From: DTFZ01 sp964510055
GTDB taxonomy: Bacteria > Bacillota > Clostridia > Christensenellales > SZUA-584
Assembly (NCBI GenBank): GCA_964510055.1
Contig: CAZDZY010000138.1
Span: forward strand, 1 to 6,054
Direction of reading: 5' to 3'
DNA length: 6,054 nt
Shown: piece by piece, positions 1 to 5,390 of the stretch
How the letters are laid out: each line of letters starts with the position of its first letter
Numbering within the stretch: the first letter of the stretch is position 1
Made by a program: the position numbers and the translations under genes
The notes under the pieces: generated by a model
The model's input: only the letters and a program-made list of their open reading frames with translations
What the model was told of the DNA's origin: nothing
The model's database searches: none

Positions 1-212
1 CAAAGCACGTCGTCGTCGATAACGCCGTCCGTTGTATAAAACGCGTCTCGAAGGTATTCTCTTTCCGAGAACTCCGCGTTAAAGCCCATTTTATATAGAT
101 CCGATATCTCATAGCTATGCCCGGCGTCTGCAAGGCCTCGGATAAACTCATTTTTTACTTCGAACGTAAAGCTGTTTTCACATGGATGGCAGTATACGAT
201 AAATACATGCAT
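1..212 (-). CDS. NAD(P)H-dependent oxidoreductase, flavodoxin-like fold, 5' part only
   Basis: This is the N-terminal 70 residues of a gene that runs off the left edge. The protein opens with MHVFIVYCHP, a first beta strand leading into the HP..nSF flavin-phosphate loop (H9, P10, S14, F15). It continues with an amphipathic helix, then the segment SDLYKMGFNAEFS (about residues 39-51). The SDLYxMGF pattern is typical of the Flavodoxin_2 family (KefF, MdaB and NQO-type quinone reductases). Members are cytoplasmic FMN or FAD enzymes that reduce quinones or similar acceptors with NAD(P)H. The ATG at 212-210 is preceded by AGGATGTGA about 5 nt upstream, which fixes the start. It appears to be a single gene with its own promoter. 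The family call is firm; the substrate cannot be told because the C-terminal half is missing. Confidence 0.85.
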   Translation of the reverse strand, partial: MHVFIVYCHPCENSFTFEVKNEFIRGLADAGHSYEISDLYKMGFNAEFSEREYLRDAFYTTDGVIDDDVL

Positions 213-242
213 ATGGTCACATCCTAATAAATATTGAGAAGA

Positions 243-271
243 ATTATAAACCATATCGCGGGCAGGGGCAA
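243..271 (-). promoter_or_regulatory. Sigma-A-type promoter of the flavodoxin-fold oxidoreductase gene
   Basis: On the minus strand a TTGCCC -35 box (271-266) is followed 17 nt later by a perfect TATAAT -10 box (248-243). The start codon lies about 30 nt further on. The -35 matches four of six consensus bases. Just upstream (304-332) the sequence ATATATTCATA occurs twice, 18 bp apart, which could be an operator. That last point is inference. Confidence 0.55.
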
Positions 272-415
272 GGACGGCCGCACCGGAACAGGAGCGGAAG
301 TTTATATATTCATATTGCATAATATATTCATACACCGTCGTATGTAAGGGTAACTAACTTTCCCGGTCTCCCTTCGATAGTGCTCCCGATACTCTATATA
401 GTTGGCGGAGTAAAA

Positions 416-452
416 CTTAAGGGGTACGCAAACAGCATCGCAATGTACCCTT
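416..452 (-). terminator. Possible second hairpin behind the cortex hydrolase gene
   Basis: AAGGGTAC (minus strand, 452-445) can pair with GTACCCCTT (427-419) around a 17-nt loop, with one bulged base. A short T-rich stretch follows. It lies downstream of the strong terminator at 474-502, so it would act only as a backup, or it may be a decayed repeat. Apart from this hairpin, the oxidoreductase promoter and the strong terminator, I see no gene in 213-513. Confidence 0.3.
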
Positions 453-473
453 CCTCGAATAGTATAAATAAAC

Positions 474-502
474 AAAGGAGACGGCGGTAAGCCGTCTCCT
501 TT
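474..502 (-). terminator. Rho-independent terminator of the LysM-GH18 gene
   Basis: A perfect 12-bp stem (474-485 with 491-502) has a 5-nt loop and begins 12 bp beyond the TAG stop of the minus-strand gene. The core GGAGACGGC pairs with GCCGTCTCC. On the minus strand the stem ends in TTT and runs into GTTTATTTA. The same GACGGC/GCCGTC core recurs in the terminators at 5364-5385 and 5758-5779. Confidence 0.85.
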
Positions 503-513
503 AACGTTGCGTC

Positions 514-1788
514 CTAAACGAAAGATCTTTTCTGCACAGTAAAATTGTTTTCGAGCAGTACCCAGTTCTGCGGGAACGGGTACCCAAGCGCCCAGTAGCT
601 TATACCGCGCAGCCCGTAATCCTTTACCGTATCGAACTTCGCCTGCGCGCTGCGCGCGTCTTCAAACCACACTTCGTGCAGCTTTCCCGCACTGTCCGTA
701 TACCTGAAAAACGGCGACTGCGCCAATGTATCGTACCGTATCGCGGAGCCGTGCTCTACGGCAAGCCTTACGGCTTCCTGCGCGCTGAACGTTTTCGCGC
801 TCGTGCCCTGCACAAATGGGAGAGTCCAGTCCCTCGCGTACAGCTGGAAGCCGAAAAATATCTTGTCCCTCGGGATGACAGTGACGGCGTAATCGAGCAC
901 GCGTTTTATCTCGTTTAAAGGCGATATGGCGCGCGCGGGGCCTTTTCTCGCTCCCCACTCGTATGTCATAAGCACAACAAAATCGGCTATCCTGCCGTGG
1001 GCCGCGTAATCGTGCGCCTCATAGAGCAGCCCGGCCTGCTCCGCGCTCGTCTTTGGCGCGAGCGACGATGATACGAAATAGCCTAAGGGGTGCAGGCGGT
1101 TTACCGCTGTCTGCATGAAGCGGTTGTAGTTTTCCCTGTCGTCGGGGCGTACGTTCTCGAAATCGATATTGACCCCCTTGTAACCCTTCTGTTTCATAAC
1201 GTTTATGATACTGGAGATCGTCTTATCGACTATCGCGGTATCGCTGAGCACAGCGTGGGCAAGGTTAATGCCTCTCGAAGTCGCAGAAAAGTTTGTTACG
1301 GCCATCATAGGGATAACGTTTTCCGCCCGTGCGGCCTGCAGGGCGGGGCCGTCGTTCACAGGCTCCAGCGTGCCGTCCTCTTTTATCTGGTAAGCGAACG
1401 GGCTGAGGTATGTGAGCAGGCGGCCGTTTTCCCTGACTATAGGCGCGGCTTCCTCGCCGTAGATATAGATAAAGCCGTTGACATATACGGGCGGCCGCGG
1501 TCTTTGCGGAAGGGTGAGGTTTGTGCCGACAGCGATATTATTGGGATCAGTGATGTTATTGGCCGTTGCCAGATCCTGCACGGAAACGCCGTACATGTTT
1601 GCTATCTTATAGAGCGATTCCCCGGGCATGACGGTATGGGCTCTCGCCGGTATGAGCAGCGCCATTCCTATCACAAGCTTGTTGTTATCGGGCAGTTTGT
1701 TAAGATCTATAAGCTCCCGCAGGGATACCCTGAACTTTGCCGCTATGCTCCAGAGGGTGTCGCCCTGCTTTACCACATAAATAAACAT
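514..1788 (-). CDS. sleL: Spore cortex-lytic N-acetylglucosaminidase, LysM-LysM-GH18 (SleL/YaaH type)
   Basis: The 424-residue protein has two LysM domains (about residues 3-47 and 50-94), each with the YxVxxGDTL or HTVxPGESL opening, then a short Pro/Arg linker and a GH18 barrel (about 102-415). The catalytic stretch is GVNIDFENV (205-213), with D209 and the proton donor E211. The late barrel strand ISYWALG (396-402) supplies the usual active-site tryptophan W399. Length and order match SleL/YaaH of Bacillus, about 430 residues, which cut muramic-delta-lactam cortex glycan during spore germination. There is no signal peptide, as expected for a coat-associated enzyme made in the mother cell. 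The ATG follows GGAGGAG by 5 nt. A strong terminator lies just downstream, so it is a single-gene unit. The family is firm; the exact cleavage specificity is inferred from homologues. Confidence 0.9.
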   Translation of the reverse strand: MFIYVVKQGDTLWSIAAKFRVSLRELIDLNKLPDNNKLVIGMALLIPARAHTVMPGESLYKIANMYGVSVQDLATANNITDPNNIAVGTNLTLPQRPRPPVYVNGFIYIYGEEAAPIVRENGRLLTYLSPFAYQIKEDGTLEPVNDGPALQAARAENVIPMMAVTNFSATSRGINLAHAVLSDTAIVDKTISSIINVMKQKGYKGVNIDFENVRPDDRENYNRFMQTAVNRLHPLGYFVSSSLAPKTSAEQAGLLYEAHDYAAHGRIADFVVLMTYEWGARKGPARAISPLNEIKRVLDYAVTVIPRDKIFFGFQLYARDWTLPFVQGTSAKTFSAQEAVRLAVEHGSAIRYDTLAQSPFFRYTDSAGKLHEVWFEDARSAQAKFDTVKDYGLRGISYWALGYPFPQNWVLLENNFTVQKRSFV

Positions 1789-1805
1789 ATAAACTCCTCC
1801 GGTAC

Positions 1806-1832
1806 AGTATATGAGGGAGGGAGGGGATATGA
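1806..1832 (-). promoter_or_regulatory. Possible sigma-E-like promoter of the cortex hydrolase gene
   Basis: On the minus strand TCATATC (1832-1826) resembles the sigma-E -35 box, and CATATACT (1813-1806) resembles the -10 consensus CATACAnT with one mismatch. The spacer is 12 nt, a little shorter than usual. A mother-cell sigma factor would suit a spore-coat hydrolase, but the short spacer keeps this tentative. Confidence 0.3.
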
Positions 1833-1843
1833 CATCAAATATG

Positions 1844-1871
1844 TTGACAACCCATACAGGAATAATATAGT
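1844..1871 (+). promoter_or_regulatory. Sigma-A-type promoter of the alpha/beta hydrolase gene
   Basis: A perfect TTGACA -35 box (1844-1849) is followed after 16 nt by TATAGT (1866-1871), about 38 nt before the ATG at 1910. Overlapping and downstream of the -10 lies an imperfect palindrome, AGTATA at 1869-1874 with TATACT at 1892-1897, and an inner ATAAT/ATTAT pair at 1879-1894. This could be a repressor site, which is inference. Confidence 0.6.
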
Positions 1872-1909
1872 ATATGGGATAATATTTGCATTATACTGTG
1901 AGGTTAAAA

Positions 1910-2725
1910 ATGGCGCGTAAACTAATAGGGGTTACTGATCTGTATTATGAAATATTCGGGAGCGGGATGCCCGCGGTGCTTCTGCACGGATGGGGCATGG
2001 ACCAAAAGATAATGTCCGGGTGCTTAGAACCGGTCTTCCGGGAATTCGGCGATGCTTTCATGAGGATATACATAGACCTGCCGGGAATGGGCAGATCGAA
2101 AGCCGGCGGGGATATACATAACTCCGACGATATGCTGCGCGTTTTGCTATCGTTTCTCGACGAGGTGATACCGGGGCAGGAGTTCATACTGGCAGGGGAG
2201 TCTTACGGAGGGCTGCTCGCGAGGGGGATCGTCAAAGCACGGCAGCGGCAGGTAAAGGGGCTGCTGCTCATATGCCCCGCTATGAAGGCGGGATTCCGCC
2301 GCGGGACGGTAGAACCGCTGCGAGTGGTAAAGCGCGACGAGGAATTCCTCGGCGAGCTCAGCGAAGAGGAAAGGCAGTCTTTTTGCTATATGAACGTCTG
2401 CCTTACGAGAAACGTATGGGAGCGCTACAAAGCCGATATATACGGAGCCATACTGGAGCAGGACCGCCATTTTCTTGGCGAAGTGCTCGACGGGGCGTTC
2501 ACATACGACGTCGACGACTTAAGCGAGCCCTTCGATGCGCCCGCGCTCATAATAACCGGGCGTATAGATACCGAAGTCGGCTGCAAAGACCAGTTTGAGC
2601 TTATGAAGAAATATCCGAAATGCACATATATAGCGATAGCCGACGGGGGGCATAACGTTCAGATAGAGCAGCCCGAAATATTCGCGGCTGCGGTGAGCGG
2701 CTGGATAAAAGCCAATTTTATATAA
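1910..2725 (+). CDS. Alpha/beta hydrolase fold protein
   Basis: The 271-residue protein is a complete alpha/beta hydrolase. The oxyanion-hole motif LHGWGMD sits at residues 25-31. The nucleophile elbow GESYGG has S98. The acid D220 lies in ITGRIDTEVG, and the catalytic histidine H248 in GGHNVQIEQPE. A cap region between about 125 and 195 separates the two halves of the core fold. No signal peptide is present, so it acts in the cytoplasm. The family covers esterases, lipases, epoxide hydrolases and C-C bond hydrolases; the substrate cannot be read from the sequence. I chose the ATG at 1910, preceded by GAGG with 6-nt spacing, over a TTG eight codons upstream that lacks a ribosome site. It is divergent from the cortex hydrolase, and no neighbour suggests a pathway. 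Confidence 0.88.
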   Translation: MARKLIGVTDLYYEIFGSGMPAVLLHGWGMDQKIMSGCLEPVFREFGDAFMRIYIDLPGMGRSKAGGDIHNSDDMLRVLLSFLDEVIPGQEFILAGESYGGLLARGIVKARQRQVKGLLLICPAMKAGFRRGTVEPLRVVKRDEEFLGELSEEERQSFCYMNVCLTRNVWERYKADIYGAILEQDRHFLGEVLDGAFTYDVDDLSEPFDAPALIITGRIDTEVGCKDQFELMKKYPKCTYIAIADGGHNVQIEQPEIFAAAVSGWIKANFI

Positions 2726-2826
2726 GAGGCGGGGGGAGGAACTTCTGCGGCAATAATAATATGAGTTATTGTAGGAAACGATCCCGTGTCGTTCCGGTTG
2801 TATTGCTTACTTGTAGTAGAAAAGGC

Positions 2827-2852
2827 ATCCTTCGCAGGCTCAGGATGACAGG
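2827..2852 (+). repeat. Copy 1 of a 26-bp TTCGCAGGCTCAGGATGACA repeat
   Basis: These 26 bases recur exactly at 3762-3787, and in an expanded, inverted-pair form at 5793-5881. The motif belongs to a widespread bacterial intergenic repeat type that often yields false ORFs. The open frame at 2761-2958 runs through it and is rejected as a gene for that reason. It lies in the 2726-3030 gap, which otherwise holds the repeats listed next and no intact gene. Confidence 0.8.
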
Positions 2853-2855
2853 GAT

Positions 2856-2900
2856 CCCTCCACCGCTGGCGCGGTCAACACCTTTGACAAGGGAGGCTAT
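2856..2900 (+). repeat. Diverged copy of the AAGGAGG palindromic repeat family
   Basis: The segment reads ATCCCTCC, then a short GC-rich palindrome (ACCGCTGGCGCGGT), then ACCTTTGACAAGGGAGGCT. It has the same layout and orientation as the tandem units at 5609-5724 (ATCCTCC, variable GC palindrome, CACCTCCTTT, loop, AAAGGAGGCTTT). It follows directly after the 26-bp repeat, so the two families sit next to each other here, as they do in 5471-5881. Confidence 0.6.
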
Positions 2901-2973
2901 AAGGTGTCCTGATATCGCAAAAGCAGGAGTTAAAAGGGCAGTGTATAAAGGTAAATGAGATGATTATAGAGAT
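2888..2973 (+). pseudogene. Decayed coding tail, copy 1 (direct repeat with 4109-4228)
   Basis: Positions 2911-2973 match 4147-4209 at 55 of 63 bases without gaps. The match resumes further upstream as CAAGGGnGGCTAT (2888-2900 and 4109-4121). Read in one frame, both copies give similar peptide: QGRL, then ISQKQE, then KVNEMI. Copy 1 has a stop right after QGRL and lacks 15 bases relative to copy 2, a multiple of three. I read both as relics of one duplicated C-terminal coding region of unknown function. Its first bases overlap the end of the palindromic repeat at 2856-2900. Confidence 0.5.
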
Positions 2974-3008
2974 CACTCCAAAAGCTAAGGCTTTTGGGGA
3001 CCCGGGAT
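2974..3008. repeat. Short hairpin element inserted in the copy 1 tail
   Basis: Copy 2 reads GAGAT straight into GAAGAGG. In copy 1 these two stretches are split by 35 extra bases that carry CCAAAAGC TAAG GCTTTTGG (2978-2997), a perfect 8-bp stem. The trinucleotide GAT stands on both sides (2971-2973 and 3006-3008), as expected from a small insertion with target duplication. The hairpin could also end transcription from the minus-strand flavoprotein gene, although no T-tract follows it. Confidence 0.45.
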
Positions 3009-3030
3009 GAAGAGGAAGTTGGAAAGGCAG

Positions 3031-3600
3031 CTATTTATTCTGCAGCATCATGATCTTCAGGATATTTTCTCCGAGGATCTCTGCCTGCCCGAGCTTCTTT
3101 TCATTCAGTAAAATATCTCCGGGATGGTCGGCGGCTGCGCTTACCCCGTTCAATTCCCCGGGAACGCAGAACACTCCGCAGCTTAACATCCAATTGTGAA
3201 TAATATTCAATACTATGCTTTGCCCGCCGCCTGTACCGCGGCCGACGGCTATCGCCCCGCCCGGCTTTCCTTCAAGAGGGCGCGTTTTTCTCGCTGAAAA
3301 TATCCTCTCCATTATCATTATCAGCTTTGAAGGTATATTTCTATAGAAAACAGGGCTCGCTATTATAATACCGTCTGCCCAAAAAAAAGACTCAACGATT
3401 CCGGTCATATCGTCCTGAATCACGCATTTGTTATCGCCAATACACTTTTCGCAGCCCGTGCAGGAATTTATATTCAATTCCCCGATATTATATTGCCTCA
3501 CTTCACAGCCGGCTTCCTTAAACGGCTTTAATGCATGGCTGAGCAATACTCCGCTGTTGCTGTTATCCCTCTGTGAACCGCAAATGGCTAATATATTCAT
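3031..3600 (-). CDS. Iron-sulfur flavoprotein, NAD(P)H-dependent FMN reductase family
   Basis: The 189-residue protein begins MNILAICGSQRDNSNS, the FMN phosphate loop (G8, S9, S14, S16) of the NADPH-dependent FMN reductase fold. A compact cysteine cluster follows, CTGCEKCIGDNKC (C47, C50, C53, C59; spacing CX2CX2CX5C), as in archaeal and clostridial Isf proteins, where it binds a 4Fe-4S cluster beside FMN. The segment ASPVFYRNIPSKL forms the next flavin-contacting loop. Isf proteins shuttle electrons between ferredoxin and small acceptors in anaerobes. I chose the ATG at 3600 because GAGGT lies 5-6 nt upstream and the fold starts there; an in-frame extension up to 3696 is non-homologous. The gene faces the alpha/beta hydrolase tail-to-tail. 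The physiological acceptor is unknown. Confidence 0.88.
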   Translation of the reverse strand: MNILAICGSQRDNSNSGVLLSHALKPFKEAGCEVRQYNIGELNINSCTGCEKCIGDNKCVIQDDMTGIVESFFWADGIIIASPVFYRNIPSKLIMIMERIFSARKTRPLEGKPGGAIAVGRGTGGGQSIVLNIIHNWMLSCGVFCVPGELNGVSAAADHPGDILLNEKKLGQAEILGENILKIMMLQNK

Positions 3601-3628
3601 ATAAACCTCATGTATTTGGATTGTTAAT

Positions 3629-3656
3629 ATAATAGCATGCATTGAAAATAATACAA
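3629..3656 (-). promoter_or_regulatory. Promoter of the iron-sulfur flavoprotein gene
   Basis: On the minus strand TTGTAT (3656-3651) and TATTAT (3634-3629) are 16 nt apart and end about 28 nt before the ATG. The surrounding stretch is clearly AT-rich against its flanks. This promoter lies inside the in-frame N-terminal extension, further support for the downstream start. Confidence 0.5.
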
Positions 3657-3761
3657 TGATGGATTTACCTTGTGGAGATGGGAGGGGGAGTATCATTCCG
3701 CCTGCGGGCGTGAATAAGCGCGGCGCTGTGAAGAATCTGTTTGCCCTAAGTTACAGAAAAG

Positions 3762-3787
3762 ATCCTTCGCAGGCTCAGGATGACAGG
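3762..3787 (+). repeat. Copy 2 of the 26-bp TTCGCAGGCTCAGGATGACA repeat
   Basis: Exact match to 2827-2852, again preceded by AGAAAAG. A fragment at 3726-3736 (CTGTGAAGAATCT) resembles the opposite arm of the foldback copy at 5793-5881, so this may be a worn inverted pair spanning about 3726-3787. The rest of 3661-3795 shows no gene. Confidence 0.75.
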
Positions 3788-3827
3788 TTGATTGAATGAA
3801 GACGGGAGGGAAAATAAGTATTGAATG

Positions 3828-3836
3828 TGATATAAT
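3828..3836 (+). promoter_or_regulatory. Extended -10 promoter of the small membrane protein gene
   Basis: TGATATAAT is a perfect extended -10 box (TGnTATAAT) with no clear -35. Transcription would start near 3843, upstream of the ATG at 3865 and downstream of the ATG at 3796. It therefore argues for the shorter protein. Confidence 0.5.
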
Positions 3837-3864
3837 ACAAGAAAAAAATCAAAGGCATTGTTAT

Positions 3865-4107
3865 ATGGGTACTGATGCTATTCCAATTGTTATTCTCGGA
3901 ATACTGGCTTTCATCATTTTAACTATAAGAGATTTAATAAAACATCTTATCAAAAGAAGACGCTTTAAAAAAACATACAGTCCCAAAGCGTATGATCTGA
4001 CGAGCGTGCCATTTCCGGAAACACTCGCAAGGAATTTAAGGCTTCTGCTGCAGTCCATTTTATTCTCAATAGTATATATTATATATGAGTTATATTTCAA
4101 ACAATAA
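3865..4107 (+). CDS. Small membrane protein with two transmembrane helices, unknown function
   Basis: The predicted 80-residue protein has a first hydrophobic segment, IPIVILGILAFIILTI (about residues 6-21). A strongly basic stretch follows, KHLIKRRRFKK, then a polar loop, then a second hydrophobic segment, LLLQSILFSIVYIIYELYF (about 60-78). By the positive-inside rule the loop would face the cytoplasm and both ends the outside. I do not recognise the family. The ATG at 3865 is preceded by AAAGG 9 nt upstream and by the extended -10 at 3828. A longer frame from 3796 adds 23 polar residues that start in a repeat and are unlikely to be translated. The gene is visibly richer in A+T than its neighbours and lies between the two decayed direct repeats, so it may be a late arrival. 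It could still be a chance frame, but two well-formed helices argue against that. Confidence 0.55.
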   Translation: MGTDAIPIVILGILAFIILTIRDLIKHLIKRRRFKKTYSPKAYDLTSVPFPETLARNLRLLLQSILFSIVYIIYELYFKQ

Positions 4108-4108
4108 G

Positions 4109-4228
4109 CAAGGGCGGCTATTTGGGCGAGGCGCTGAAACCGTGCCGATATCGCAGAAGCAGGAGATAACGAGGCAGTGTAAAAAGGTAAATGAGATGAT
4201 TATGGAGATGAAGAGGGAGGAAGGTTAA
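4109..4228 (+). pseudogene. Decayed coding tail, copy 2 (direct repeat with 2888-2973)
   Basis: An open frame without its own ribosome site reads QGRLFGRGAETVPISQKQE and goes on through CKKVNEMIMEMKREEG to a TAA at 4226-4228. It has the look of a protein C-terminus: charged, amphipathic and helix-like. It matches copy 1 in the same frame. No N-terminal part remains, because the frame runs back into the end of the small membrane protein gene. I could not assign a family. Confidence 0.45.
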
Positions 4229-4235
4229 CAATACG

Positions 4236-4310
4236 CTAAAAGACAGTTCTGAATTTAATAACCATATCAAAAAACCATTTATAACATTCTTCCCATGTCT
4301 TCGGGTCATA
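4236..4310 (-). pseudogene. Possible remnant of a minus-strand gene, DUF4268-like C-terminus
   Basis: The minus strand from about 4310 to the TAG at 4238-4236 encodes YDPKTWEECYKWFFDMVIKF followed by RTVF. The pattern of tryptophans, acidic residues and a final KFxxVF recalls the last helix of DUF4268 proteins, from memory. No start or ribosome site lies upstream. The frame opens into the promoter and antisense of the HisRS-like gene. If real it is a broken tail, meeting the plus-strand tail at 4109-4228 head-on. Confidence 0.25.
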
Positions 4311-4319
4311 TGGTATAAT
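4311..4319 (+). promoter_or_regulatory. Extended -10 promoter of the HisRS-like gene
   Basis: TGGTATAAT is a perfect extended -10 box 38 nt before the ATG at 4358, with no good -35 at the proper distance. It has the same architecture as the promoter at 3828-3836. Confidence 0.5.
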
Positions 4320-4357
4320 CCAAAAAATAATCTTTGCTGACGAAAGGCGGTGTACGT

Positions 4358-5284
4358 ATGAACGGGGCGATCGGCCGGATCTTGAATGATATTGGGGACG
4401 CTGGCTTGCTTGACAAGTTATTATCCCTGCCAAAACCGGACCTCAATACTCTTTTTCTTGAGGCTTATAAACTGCAGGCGGAAAGGCTGACGCCGGCCGG
4501 ATTGCTCAAGGCCTATCAGACAAACCGTTTCGCTGTTCCAAGCGAAATAGATCTGGCGTCATATCACCGGCTGGAAACGGAACTGCTGAAGATCGCCGGG
4601 GATATGGGGGTCGGCGGCATACTGCTTTCTCCCTCCGCTCCGTTTGGAAGCTGTTCGGCTTTCGGATGTGTCAGCCAAAATAATGTGATAAGCGCCGCGA
4701 GAGGGACGGAAACCCTGCCGGATCCCACCAACATGCTGGCAGTCATTATCTCCGAAAGGTTAAAAAGCGGAGTTGTCTCAGAAACGCAAACGATTCATTA
4801 TTGTACTACAGCGAGGGTGGTAAGGGCGCAGGTATTTTCGGGCAGAATGTCCTTCCCCCATTTCGGGATCTTCTGCATGGTATCATCCGGAAAGGACGGC
4901 GGCTCCTATTGCTGCGAAAAAGAGCTTCTGTTAAAGCAGCTCGCTTATTATAAAAGGCTGTTCAATGAAAAGTACAGCTTCGGATTATCAGTGGTGTTAA
5001 GAAAGAGGAGCGGATATAATGATGGCGAAAGTTTCTTTCAAAGCATGGCGGAGCTTGTGCGAAACGAACTGCCGGAGGTGCCGCTGTCATTCGATCTGGA
5101 GCATGAAGACAATAATTATTATAAAGGTTTAAACTTTAAGTTGTATATCGAAACAGGCCGCGAGTCGGTGGAGATCGGCGACGGCGGTTTCGTTGACTGG
5201 ATAGCGGAAATGACAGGAAACAGGAAAACGCGCTGCCTGATAAGCGGGTTGGGTATGGATAGAATGCTTTTGCTTCAAAAGTAA
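4358..5284 (+). CDS. Orphan class II aminoacyl-tRNA synthetase-like protein, HisRS/HisZ-related
   Basis: The 308-residue protein carries recognisable pieces of a class II synthetase core, in order. A motif 2-like stretch RVVRAQVF (153-160) is followed by PHFGIF (167-172). A HisRS-type loop NNYYKGLNFKLYI (252-264) parallels GLDYYTGTVFE of HisRS and HisZ. The GDGGFVDWI stretch (274-282) parallels AGGRYDGLI, and motif 3 GLGMDR has G297, G299 and R302. The arginine that comes four residues before YY in active HisRS is E250 here, so histidine activation is unlikely. There is no anticodon-binding domain. The N-terminal part (residues 90-128, with SPSAPFGSCSAFGCVSQ and RGTETLPDPTNML) looks conserved but is unknown to me. 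HisZ, a HisG regulatory subunit, is an alternative, but no his genes are near. The start was chosen at the ATG with AAAGGCGGTG 5 nt upstream. Fold moderately sure, function unknown. Confidence 0.6.
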   Translation: MNGAIGRILNDIGDAGLLDKLLSLPKPDLNTLFLEAYKLQAERLTPAGLLKAYQTNRFAVPSEIDLASYHRLETELLKIAGDMGVGGILLSPSAPFGSCSAFGCVSQNNVISAARGTETLPDPTNMLAVIISERLKSGVVSETQTIHYCTTARVVRAQVFSGRMSFPHFGIFCMVSSGKDGGSYCCEKELLLKQLAYYKRLFNEKYSFGLSVVLRKRSGYNDGESFFQSMAELVRNELPEVPLSFDLEHEDNNYYKGLNFKLYIETGRESVEIGDGGFVDWIAEMTGNRKTRCLISGLGMDRMLLLQK

Positions 5285-5363
5285 GTACGGAATTCAATTC
5301 AAAGGATATCAGCATAGAGCTTTATCTTTTATATTAGCGCTTAGGATAGTAACGTATATACAA

Positions 5364-5385
5364 GGGACGGCTTAGAAGCCGTCCC
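5364..5385. terminator. Bidirectional terminator between the HisRS-like gene and the clpB fragment
   Basis: GGGACGGCTT pairs with AAGCCGTCCC over 10 bp around a 2-nt loop. On the plus strand it is followed by TATCCTTATTTT and can end the HisRS-like transcript. On the minus strand it lies 5 bp behind the stop of the detached clpB tail and is followed by TTGTATATA. A wider alternative pairing exists between GGATAG (5344-5349) and CTATCC (5385-5390). Confidence 0.75.
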
Positions 5386-5390
5386 TATCC

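Noticed and set aside
300..470. Minus-strand open frames in the gap before the oxidoreductase gene
   Set aside because: Short, interrupted by stops, without starts or ribosome sites, and overlapping hairpins; no family recognised.
1813..1826. GGGAGGGAGGGG tract as a possible G-quadruplex
   Set aside because: Only three G-runs are present; four are needed for an intramolecular quadruplex.
1090..1920. 276-codon plus-strand open frame opposite the cortex hydrolase
   Set aside because: Antisense shadow of a clear LysM-GH18 gene; the composition is not protein-like and no domain is seen.
2761..2958. 65-codon plus-strand open frame
   Set aside because: It runs across the 26-bp repeat and the palindromic repeat and shows the ILRRLRMT-type peptide typical of false ORFs in such repeats; no ribosome site.
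3601..3696. 32-codon N-terminal extension of the iron-sulfur flavoprotein
   Set aside because: The fold starts at MNILAICGS, a ribosome site precedes that ATG, and the extension covers the promoter.
3796..3864. 23-codon extension of the small membrane protein
   Set aside because: The upstream ATG lies before the extended -10 box, directly behind a repeat, and has no clear ribosome site.
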